From assembly GCA_002729295.1 (NCBI GenBank), contig PBTU01000038.1:2702-28140 (forward strand): a stretch of DNA of 25,439 nucleotides. The letters are read 5' to 3'. Positions 19,383 through 25,439 of the stretch are shown here, in pieces. Position 1 is the stretch's first letter. Every line of letters begins with the position of its first letter. The position numbers and the translations under genes are program-made. Source of the stretch: Verrucomicrobiales bacterium (GTDB lineage Bacteria; Verrucomicrobiota; Verrucomicrobiia; Verrucomicrobiales; Akkermansiaceae). The notes under the pieces were generated by a model that was given only the letters and a program-made list of their open reading frames with translations, had not been told where the DNA came from and ran no database searches.

Positions 19383-20084
19383 ATGAAAAGGCTAGTGTTG
19401 CTATTCAGTTGCCTGCTTCTAATCGGGTGCGGGGACAAGAAGGAGACAGGTGCGGGGTCAGTTATTGAGAATTCTACGGAGCAGAGTGAAGGCGTGACAA
19501 CCGCCATCGTGAGTGGAAATGCCATATCTGATCTCCCGACCCTGCCAGAGGAGATCACGAAGGAATTCATCATGGGGCTGTGGGCTAAGCCGCATGACGA
19601 TCGAAGAATTATAAAGGAGCTTGCGAATGTGCGAGTGTGCGAGGGGGTCTGGAAGGTAGTTGTGACAACTACGGGCCCTGACGAGAGAGAGATGCTTAAT
19701 ACTAATGAGGCTACGATGACCGTGAAGATGGTCGATCGTCGCTTCCAGGTGTGGCAGTATTCAGACAGTCAAAATATTGAATACTCATTCGTTACGTATG
19801 ACTTTAACGCAAAGAGGTATCGCTGGTGGTGTGTTCTTACCGATGGATTCATCATGGAGTGGTCCGGACAACGCTATTTGCGGGATCTGCTGGAATGGGA
19901 AACCGTAAAAGTGCACCAAGGTATTCGGATGACCGTCCGCGAGACCCTTTTGACTGAGGATCGAAGGAAATTGAAGATGGCTGGCGAGATAAAACGAGAT
20001 GATGAGGTGGTGGCTTACCGGAAGGATGAACTCACGTGGCTTTCCGAATTACCGGAGGAACACAGATTGCCGGAAGTGAAGTGA
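19383..20084 (+). CDS. putative lipoprotein of unknown function
   Basis: A 233-residue protein with a classic lipoprotein signal: MKRLVLLFSCLLLIGCG, with the lipobox LIGC and the lipidated Cys at residue 16. A low-complexity Ser/Thr/Glu linker follows to about residue 50. The mature domain (about 60-230) is rich in beta-strand-like segments and Trp/Tyr, for example EGVWKVVVTT, FQVWQYSDS, YSFVTYDFNAKRYRWWCVL and DGFIMEWSGQ. The order of strands, with YD...KRY followed by a turn and a W-rich strand, resembles DUF1579-like beta-barrel proteins, but I cannot confirm that and do not assign a function. A weak AGG lies 7 nt before the ATG. Codon use is less biased than in the preceding operon. The stop is TGA. 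Confidence 0.8.
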   Translation: MKRLVLLFSCLLLIGCGDKKETGAGSVIENSTEQSEGVTTAIVSGNAISDLPTLPEEITKEFIMGLWAKPHDDRRIIKELANVRVCEGVWKVVVTTTGPDEREMLNTNEATMTVKMVDRRFQVWQYSDSQNIEYSFVTYDFNAKRYRWWCVLTDGFIMEWSGQRYLRDLLEWETVKVHQGIRMTVRETLLTEDRRKLKMAGEIKRDDEVVAYRKDELTWLSELPEEHRLPEVK

Positions 20085-20127
20085 TTGAGAAAGACAAAGA
20101 GTCCGCCAAAAGAAAATTCCTAGCAAT

Positions 20128-20202
20128 CAGGACAGGCAGACGCGTTGAATAACGCCCACCGGCCCGCCTAGATGTCAAGACAGACGGACGCGTCAAATAT
20201 CG
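20128..20202. repeat. imperfect direct repeat, two copies of 27 nt, 48-nt period
   Basis: The segments 20128-20154 and 20176-20202 match at 21 of 27 positions and share the core GACGCGT. They lie in the gap between the lipoprotein stop and the minus-strand terminator. They do not form an obvious hairpin or known element. They may be a decayed duplication or a protein-binding pair. Confidence 0.4.
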
Positions 20203-20215
20203 GGATATCTTTTCC

Positions 20216-20246
20216 AAAAAAGAAACCCGCCTTTCGAGCGGGTTTC
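20216..20246 (-). terminator. intrinsic terminator of the HMA-domain gene
   Basis: Read on the minus strand, GAAACCCGC (20246-20238) pairs perfectly over 9 bp with GCGGGTTTC (20230-20222), with a 7-nt loop. A run of six Ts follows at 20221-20216. It lies 60 nt beyond the stop of the minus-strand HMA gene. There is no T run on the + strand side, so it serves the minus strand only. An intact terminator supports this locus being, or recently having been, a working gene. Confidence 0.88.
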
Positions 20247-20305
20247 ATAGTAAGAGGCTTGTGGAAAAAGTTTTATTTAAAACAATTTACACTTGCGTGA
20301 GCAGA

Positions 20306-20650
20306 TTATGAGTCTGCCTTCTTTTCAGTGGCACCGTAACCGACCTTTTTAAGGGCGGCGACCATGTCGGCAACTTTGACGCCTTTCCCAGCGGTAACGG
20401 TGGTGTCAGCATTAGTGCCGGTCTTTTTGCCGACTTTGACTTTGGTGACTCCCTTGACTCCTTTAAGTGCAGCCTGCACTTTTCTAGAACATCCGGATGC
20501 TCACCGTAATCCTGTGACGGCCAAAACGGTCGTCTTTTCATCAGCAGCCACAACTTCCGCTTGGGTGGTTGTGGTTGTCACGACTGGAGCGGCAACGGCT
20601 CCGGCTGTGAAAGCTGCAAAAGCAGCGATCATTGTGATTGTAGTTTTCAT
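20306..20650 (-). CDS. secreted heavy-metal-associated (HMA) domain protein with in-frame UGA at a metal-site Cys position (selenoprotein candidate or nonsense mutant)
   Basis: From ATG at 20650 the frame reads a clean signal peptide (MKTTITMIAAFAAFTAGAVA) and a short linker. An HMA-like domain follows from about residue 43 to 110, ending VADMVAALKKVGYGATEK before TAA at 20308-20306. The domain's metal-site loop reads VTGLR-UGA-ASGCSRKVQ: codon 50 (20503-20501) is TGA where the first cysteine of the site is expected, and Cys54 supplies the second. Nothing else is broken: 114 codons, no other stop and no frameshift. A hairpin (20481-20465) with a 7-bp stem and GGC loop starts 19 nt after the UGA, and a good terminator lies downstream. 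HMA proteins bind Cu or other soft metals. Alternatives are selenocysteine insertion or a TGC/TGT-to-TGA nonsense mutation. No selenocysteine machinery is in this window to decide. Confidence 0.62.
20465..20481 (-). promoter_or_regulatory. SECIS-like hairpin downstream of the in-frame UGA
   Basis: On the minus strand AAGTGCA (20481-20475) pairs with TGCACTT (20471-20465) around the loop GGC, a perfect 7-bp stem. The first loop base is 26 nt after the UGA, and the first two loop bases are G. These features fit the general rules for bacterial SECIS elements. The core UGCAGGCUGCA is very close to UGCAGGUCUGCA in the E. coli fdhF element as I recall it. It also encodes part of the protein (VQAAL), so coincidence is possible. 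Confidence 0.4.
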
Positions 20651-20697
20651 GTTTTCTTTGGTTGCGAGGATGTTGGATTACCCCCCGACAGGCCGCA

Positions 20698-21107
20698 CTA
20701 AAACACATTTATCCGGCGTGCACAGTTTTTTTTAGCGATCCGGAACAATGCTTTTGTTTCGTCAAAGACCATTCGGACCCGATAGGAGTGGGTTCCTTCA
20801 TCTCCTTGAGCCCTGATAGTCAGCAGACTGGTCCCAATGGGGATTGCGTTGTCTCCCACAAGCATCTTTTCACTTGGAACGATTTCCCAGTTCCATAGAT
20901 CGGTAGCCCATTCAATGATAGGCGCTTCATGGCTTCTGGTCTTGGCGAGGTGAAGTTGGAATCCATTTTCGGAAGGTTCAAAAATGTTCCCGGGCCCATT
21001 CCCACAAATGGGGCGCTTTTGAAATCAAAGTCGATGAGCTCTCCCCTGCCAGTGCCGGAGAGAATCGAAGCATGACCGAGCTTACCTTCGAGAGGGAAAA
21101 TTGTGAA
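20698..21107 (-). pseudogene. frameshifted, start-less gene remnant upstream of the HMA gene
   Basis: Two open minus-strand frames join to make one plausible protein of about 135 residues. The upstream part (21107 to about 20985) reads, among others, LEGKLGHASILSGTGRGELI and APFVGMGPGTF. After the T5 run at 20984-20980 the sense continues in another frame as EPSENGFQLHLAKTRSHEAP, then IIEWATDLWNWEIVP and THSYRVRMVFDETKALF, to TAG at 20700-20698. Adding one T to the run restores a single frame. The upstream end is closed by TAA at 21110-21108 with no start codon in frame, so the 5' end is also lost or lies in yet another frame. I do not recognise the family. It ends 47 nt before the HMA gene on the same strand and may once have been co-transcribed with it. 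Confidence 0.5.
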
Positions 21108-21130
21108 TTATAAGGTAAACTTATTCACAA
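21101..21130 (+). promoter_or_regulatory. inverted repeat and possible -10 element upstream of dnaE
   Basis: TTGTGAA (21101-21107) and TTCACAA (21124-21130) are exact reverse complements, and TAAG/CTTA (21111-21114, 21120-21123) continue the pairing after a 3-nt TTA bulge, around a GTAAA loop. A TATAAG hexamer (21109-21114) inside it looks like a -10 box, though no good -35 is visible. The element ends 47 nt before the dnaE start, so it may be an operator overlapping the promoter. Confidence 0.4.
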
Positions 21131-21177
21131 AGTGTTCACCTCGTCAGTTCTGAGTTCAAACTTGTCCGTTCCGTGAC

Positions 21178-24100
21178 ATGGTGACGGGGATGTCCGATTC
21201 CTTTGTCCATCTTCATTTGCATACCGAGTATTCCACGCTCGATGGAGCCTGCCGGACTAAAGACGTGGCGGCCCGGGCTGCTGAGCTGGGAATGCCAGCG
21301 GTGGCGATAACCGACCATGGGAATCTCTATGGAGCGATCTCGTTTTACAAAGCCTGTAAGTCTGCCGGGGTGAAGCCCATTCTGGGATGTGAAATCTATC
21401 TCGCACCGGAGGGCATCGAAGACAAAAAGGAAATCCCCGGCCGCAAGCGCGCTTGTCACATGACTCTCTTGGCGGAGAACAACGTTGGTTGGATGAATTT
21501 GCAGAAGCTGGTTTCTGTGGGTCATTTGGAGGGTTCCTATTACGGAAAGCCCAGGGTGGATCGCGAACTTCTTCAAAAATTCTCGGAAGGAATCATCTGC
21601 CTGAGCGGTTGTATTTCTGGTCCGGTCAATGAGTGGATTCTTCAAGATCAGGAGGATATTGCATGGGAAACTGCGGTGGAACTCGCAGAGATTTATGGGA
21701 AAGAAAATTTCTATTTTGAGGTCCACAACCACGGGATGGAACAGCAGGCGAAGTGTAACGAAGTGTTGGTTCGCTTTGCGAAAAAGATGGGCGTGAAGAC
21801 TGTCGCCGCGAACGATGTTCATTTTCTAAACCGCGATGATCACGAGGCACATGACGTGATGATTTGCATCGGAATCGGACGACTTGTGATCGACGAAAAT
21901 CGCATGAGATACCCGACTGAAGTCTACTTTAAAACGGCCGAGGAAATGCGTGACCTCTTTGCTGAGATTCCCGGCGCATGCGATGCGACCCTGGAGATTG
22001 CCGAGCGATGCAATGTCGAGTTCGTCCTTGATCCGACCTCGTCCGAAAAATATCCCGAATTTCAGCCCGAAGATGGCTCGACTCCGAACGAATTCTTCCG
22101 GGCCGAGTGCTATCGGGGTTTGGAAATCCGCTACGGTGAGAGAGCCAAGGAACCCGAGTTGATCGAGCGATTGGACTACGAGATGGGGATTATTACCCAA
22201 CTCAAGTTTGCTTCGTACTTCCTGATCACAGCGGACTTTATTGTTTGGGCGAAGAACAATAAAATACCGGTCGGGCCCGGCCGGGGATCGGCTGCCGGAT
22301 CTTTGGTGGCCTACTGCATGTTCATCACCGACATTTGTCCGATGCGCTTCGGACTGCTATTCGAGCGATTCCTTAACCCCGAGCGGGTGAGTCCGCCCGA
22401 TGTTGATATCGACTTCTGTCAAACCCGTCGCCCCGAGGTCATCGAATATGTCCGTCGCAAGTATGGAGAGCGTTGCGTCTCCCATATCATCACCTACGGC
22501 ACCTTGGGAGCCAAGTCGGTGATCCGCGACGTCGCACGGGTGATGGGTATTAGCTACGGGGAAGCTGATACCATTTCCAAGATGATCGAGGCTAAGCCCG
22601 GAGTGAAACTGGCTGGTGAATATAAGGAGAAAGCCGAGCTGAGGGAATTGATCGAAAGTAGTTCGACCTATGAGCAACTCTGGGAGTATGCCTTGAAGTT
22701 GGAGGGCCTAACCAGAAACGTTGGGGTGCATGCGGCGGGGGTGGTAATTGGCGATGGGAATCTCGACGAACACGTTCCGTTGACCCGGGGTAATGAGGGT
22801 GAAGTGGTCACCCAGTACGACATGGGAGCGATTACCGATGTGGGATTGCTTAAAATGGACTTCCTTGGCTTGAAAAACATGACTGTGATTCAGGAAGCGG
22901 TGGATCACATTCACACGCACACGCCAGACTTTGATATTTACGAAATTTCGCTGGAAGACAAAGCCACCTTTAAGATGCTCAATGCGGGTGAGACGATGGG
23001 AGTCTTTCAGTTGGAGAGTGGCGGGATGGTCGAACCCTGCCGTAAGTACGGCATTAACAAGATCGAGGACATTATTGACCTTCTCGCGCTCTATCGTCCT
23101 GGTGCGATGCAGTATATCGATCAAATGATCGAGGTGAAAGAAGGGCGCCAGCGGCCCAATTACGAACATCCTCTCCTTGAAGAAATTTGTGGAGACACCT
23201 ACGGGGTGATGATCTATCAGGAGCAGGTTCAGAATGCCGCCAAGATGCTCGCGGGTTATACTTTGGGTGGTGCGGATATTCTTCGCCGCGCGATGGGTAA
23301 AAAGAAGAAGGAGGAGATGGACAAGCAGCGGGAAACTTTCGTGAAAGGGGCGAGGGAGACCAATGATATCGACGCACGCAATGCCAACCTGATTTTCGAT
23401 AAGATCGCGGGTTTTGCAGGATATGGTTTCAATAAATCACACTCGGCTTGTTACGGATTCATTTCGTATTGGACCGGTTATTTGAAGGCGAATTTTCCGG
23501 TGGAATTCATGTCGGGCCTCCTATCGAACGAGATCAACAACACTGATAAAATTGGTGTCTTTGTGAACGAATGCCAGCGGATGAATTTCGAAATTCTTCC
23601 ACCGGATCTTAATAAGTCACAGTTGCGATTCTCGCCTGAGGAGATTCTGGGGGGAAGGCAGGGAATTCGCTACGGATTAGCGGCGATCAAAAATGTCGGT
23701 GCCGGTGCCATGACTATGGCGATCAAGGATCGCGAGGAAAACGGTCCCTTTGAATCACTTGATGATTTTTGCAACCGTCTCGATTCCAAAACGATTAATA
23801 AACGCATCCTCGAAAACCTCATTAAGGCCGGCGCCCTCGACTGGACCGGTGAGTCACGCGCCGGGATGACGGCGCGGGTCGAAAAGGTGGTCGCCAGCGC
23901 CAGTAGTGCGCAAAAAGACCGGGCCGCGGGGCAGGGCGGTTTATTTGACGCCATGCAATTTGCAGCACCTCCGCCGGTGTCGGATAAGAGTCCGGCGATT
24001 GAGGAATGGCCGAAGGACGAGCGATTGGAACACGAAAAGGAACTCCTTGGATTTTACGTTACCGGGCATCCGCTCGATAAGTTTCGCGGCGTCGTCGATT

Positions 24101-24645
24101 CCGATCGTTTCATCAAGTTTGGCCTCCTCGACGAAGTGGATCTCAGCGACAAGCGGGCTCGTTTTCCCTTCGCGGGAATGATTCGTATGGTGGAGCACAA
24201 GACGACCAGAACCGGAAAGCCTTTTGGAGTCGTCCATATCCAGGATTTCACCGGCGACCGCGAAATGGTTTGTTGGTCGGAGTCCTATCTACCGGCGCGT
24301 GATGCCGGGCTGATGGAGGCGGGGAAGGTGATTCAATTCAAGGCGCAGGTCAGTGTCGATGATCGGACCGAGCAACGACGCCTGACGGGATCTCAGATCA
24401 AGGAGCTGAAATCAAAACGTAAGAAAGTCGGTGGGGCCCTGGAGCTGATTCTCTGGACCGGGCGGAACAATCCGGATGATCTCCAGAAGATCAAAGAGGT
24501 TCTTCGCGAGTATCCTGGAAAGGTCCCCGTCTTAATGCACATTCAAAGCGGGGCCGGGAAGCGTGCGACCATTGAGCTGCCCGAAAGTTTCAACGTGAAT
24601 CTGAATCCGGCTCTCCAGCGTGAACTCGCTGGCTGGATGGGGTAG
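21178..24645 (+). CDS. dnaE: DNA polymerase III subunit alpha
   Basis: An 1155-residue replicative polymerase of the DnaE1 type. The N-terminal PHP domain begins with FVHLHLHTEYSTLDGA. The polymerase core carries VGPGRGSAAGSLVAYC and the catalytic metal-binding Asp408 and Asp410 in SPPDVDIDFCQ. Later come GVMIYQEQVQ, RRAMGKKKKEEM and the KSHSACYGFISY region. An internal clamp-binding motif QGGLF lies at residues 919-923. The C-terminal OB fold follows (FPFAGMIRMVEHKT, HIQDFTGDREMVCWSE). A second ATG at 21190 gives the more usual MSDSFVHLHLHTEYS start and is equally possible; neither has a Shine-Dalgarno sequence. The stop lies only 10 nt from the convergent methyltransferase stop, with no visible terminator between them. 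The gene appears intact. Confidence 0.97.
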   Translation: MVTGMSDSFVHLHLHTEYSTLDGACRTKDVAARAAELGMPAVAITDHGNLYGAISFYKACKSAGVKPILGCEIYLAPEGIEDKKEIPGRKRACHMTLLAENNVGWMNLQKLVSVGHLEGSYYGKPRVDRELLQKFSEGIICLSGCISGPVNEWILQDQEDIAWETAVELAEIYGKENFYFEVHNHGMEQQAKCNEVLVRFAKKMGVKTVAANDVHFLNRDDHEAHDVMICIGIGRLVIDENRMRYPTEVYFKTAEEMRDLFAEIPGACDATLEIAERCNVEFVLDPTSSEKYPEFQPEDGSTPNEFFRAECYRGLEIRYGERAKEPELIERLDYEMGIITQLKFASYFLITADFIVWAKNNKIPVGPGRGSAAGSLVAYCMFITDICPMRFGLLFERFLNPERVSPPDVDIDFCQTRRPEVIEYVRRKYGERCVSHIITYGTLGAKSVIRDVARVMGISYGEADTISKMIEAKPGVKLAGEYKEKAELRELIESSSTYEQLWEYALKLEGLTRNVGVHAAGVVIGDGNLDEHVPLTRGNEGEVVTQYDMGAITDVGLLKMDFLGLKNMTVIQEAVDHIHTHTPDFDIYEISLEDKATFKMLNAGETMGVFQLESGGMVEPCRKYGINKIEDIIDLLALYRPGAMQYIDQMIEVKEGRQRPNYEHPLLEEICGDTYGVMIYQEQVQNAAKMLAGYTLGGADILRRAMGKKKKEEMDKQRETFVKGARETNDIDARNANLIFDKIAGFAGYGFNKSHSACYGFISYWTGYLKANFPVEFMSGLLSNEINNTDKIGVFVNECQRMNFEILPPDLNKSQLRFSPEEILGGRQGIRYGLAAIKNVGAGAMTMAIKDREENGPFESLDDFCNRLDSKTINKRILENLIKAGALDWTGESRAGMTARVEKVVASASSAQKDRAAGQGGLFDAMQFAAPPPVSDKSPAIEEWPKDERLEHEKELLGFYVTGHPLDKFRGVVDSDRFIKFGLLDEVDLSDKRARFPFAGMIRMVEHKTTRTGKPFGVVHIQDFTGDREMVCWSESYLPARDAGLMEAGKVIQFKAQVSVDDRTEQRRLTGSQIKELKSKRKKVGGALELILWTGRNNPDDLQKIKEVLREYPGKVPVLMHIQSGAGKRATIELPESFNVNLNPALQRELAGWMG

Positions 24646-24655
24646 TGTTACTTCG

Positions 24656-25439
24656 CTAGGTTGTTGCCCAAATTGATTTGAGGTAGGGACTTTCGGGGAA
24701 GTCGTTGGGCATCTCTGCAGAGATCATCCGGAGTGGTTTCGGGCTGGATTTTTCCAATTGGGCTTCGAACTCGTGCGTGCGCATTCCCCGGAAATTTGTG
24801 CACGCCAAAATGGTCCCGCCGGGCTCGAGGCAGTCGATGGCCATCTTGAAAAGCCTTCCGTAGTCTTTCTCAACTCGAAAGACCTTTCCGTTGTCGTCGC
24901 GGGAGAAGGTCGGAGGATCGAGAACGATGTAGTTAAATCGTCGACCTTGTCTGGCGAATCGTCTGAGCCAGTGGAAGGTGTCGCCCTTGCAGAAATAGTG
25001 CCTCTCGACGTCGAGCTGGTTGAGGCGAAAGTTCTCCTTTGCCCAGTCGAGATAGACTTGCGAGAGATCGAGGGTGGTGGTGGTTGCTCCGGTAGCCGCG
25101 GCGGCAACCGAGAAAAACCCAGTATAAGAAAAGGTGTTGAGGACAGTTTGGCCGGGTTTGACCATTTTGCGGAGGTGGGCCCGGTTGTCGCGCTGGTCGA
25201 TGAAGATGCCTTGGGAATATCCGGACTGAAATGAGAGACGGCTGATGAGACCGCTTTCCTTTCCGGTGAAGAATCCCGGGAGCTCAGGGCCGCTCAGATG
25301 TTCGGGTGCTTCCTTGAGATGTTGATCCAGCCGCTTCCAATAGAGGGAGGGAGCCAGAGGTGAAAGTTCGTCCATAATTTGCCAGTCCAATCGGCCTTCC
25401 TGAGTCGAAATAAGCCAAGCGGGGCCGAAATTCTCGAGA
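24656..25439 (-). CDS. class I SAM-dependent rRNA methyltransferase, RlmI-like (5' end outside window)
   Basis: The minus-strand frame is open to the right edge, so the visible 261 residues lack the true N-terminus. It begins LENFGPAWLISTQEGRLDW, typical of the segment before the catalytic domain in RlmI-like proteins. The Rossmann-fold methyltransferase domain follows: motif I region VLNTFSYTGFFSVAAAATGA, the acidic SAM-contacting TTLDLSQVYLDWAKENF, and motif IV NYIVLDPPTFS, which marks this family. Relatives methylate cytosine or guanine of 23S rRNA; the exact target cannot be told from this. An in-frame TTG at 25390 could be mistaken for the start, but family-like sequence continues before it. 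Stop TAG at 24658-24656, tail to tail with dnaE. Confidence 0.86.
   Translation of the reverse strand, partial: LENFGPAWLISTQEGRLDWQIMDELSPLAPSLYWKRLDQHLKEAPEHLSGPELPGFFTGKESGLISRLSFQSGYSQGIFIDQRDNRAHLRKMVKPGQTVLNTFSYTGFFSVAAAATGATTTTLDLSQVYLDWAKENFRLNQLDVERHYFCKGDTFHWLRRFARQGRRFNYIVLDPPTFSRDDNGKVFRVEKDYGRLFKMAIDCLEPGGTILACTNFRGMRTHEFEAQLEKSSPKPLRMISAEMPNDFPESPYLKSIWATT

Noticed and set aside
20501..20503. Genome-wide reassignment of UGA to a sense codon
   Set aside because: rplK and the lipoprotein gene end in TGA, and the only tRNA-Trp here has the ordinary CCA anticodon.
20287..20553. 88-codon minus-strand open frame
   Set aside because: It is out of frame with the HMA domain; the in-frame reading through the UGA gives the recognisable domain instead.
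20364..20735. 123-codon + strand open frame
   Set aside because: It is the antisense of the HMA gene; its low-complexity Ala/Val/Thr content mirrors that gene's signal peptide and linker.
24646..24655. Bidirectional terminator between dnaE and the methyltransferase gene
   Set aside because: The 10-nt gap holds no hairpin and no convincing one was seen at the flanking gene ends.

Overview
The window reads as a bacterial chromosome segment, most likely from the phylum Verrucomicrobiota. The basis is inference: the overall look of EF-Tu, RpoB, RpoC and the L7/L12 operon proteins, the style of the secreted-protein fragments, and near-absent Shine-Dalgarno sequences. No 16S gene is present to confirm it. 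Base composition is moderate GC. Stop codons of confident genes are TAA, TAG and TGA (TGA ends rplK and the lipoprotein gene), so UGA is not globally reassigned.

Layout. Positions 1-732 hold the C-terminal part of recQ on the + strand. Positions 1037-5019 are a minus-strand block: a membrane-anchored transglutaminase-like protein, a possible small membrane protein beyond it, the stop-interrupted N-terminal relic of a secreted protein (+ strand, 2863-2994), an SDR-type NAD(P)-binding protein, and an N-acetylmuramoyl-L-alanine amidase whose 3' end overlaps the SDR start by 8 nt. A divergent ymdB-type metallophosphoesterase gene follows on the + strand.

Positions 5975-19192 are the core information-processing cluster, all on the + strand: tRNA-Thr(GGU), tuf, tRNA-Trp(CCA), secE, nusG, rplK, rplA, rplJ, rplL, rpoB, rpoC, closed by a strong intrinsic terminator. 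It supplies elongation factor Tu, the SecE translocase subunit, NusG, the L11/L1 and L10-L12 stalk proteins, and the two large RNA polymerase subunits. None of the nine proteins has a recognisable Shine-Dalgarno sequence. Strong hairpins lie between tuf and tRNA-Trp, between rplJ and rplL, and twice between rplL and rpoB, where expression of ribosomal and polymerase genes is commonly uncoupled.

Positions 19383-21107 are an accessory island: an unrecognised lipoprotein, a secreted heavy-metal-associated (HMA) domain protein on the minus strand, and a frameshifted, start-less gene remnant upstream of it. The HMA gene is the most interesting item. It is intact from signal peptide to terminator except for one in-frame UGA exactly where the first metal-binding cysteine should be. 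A 7-bp hairpin with a GGC loop, resembling a bacterial SECIS element, follows 26 nt downstream. It is either a new selenoprotein candidate or a gene freshly killed by a nonsense mutation.

Positions 21178-24645 encode the DNA polymerase III alpha subunit (dnaE). It converges, with only a 10-nt gap, on a class I SAM-dependent rRNA methyltransferase gene that runs off the right edge.
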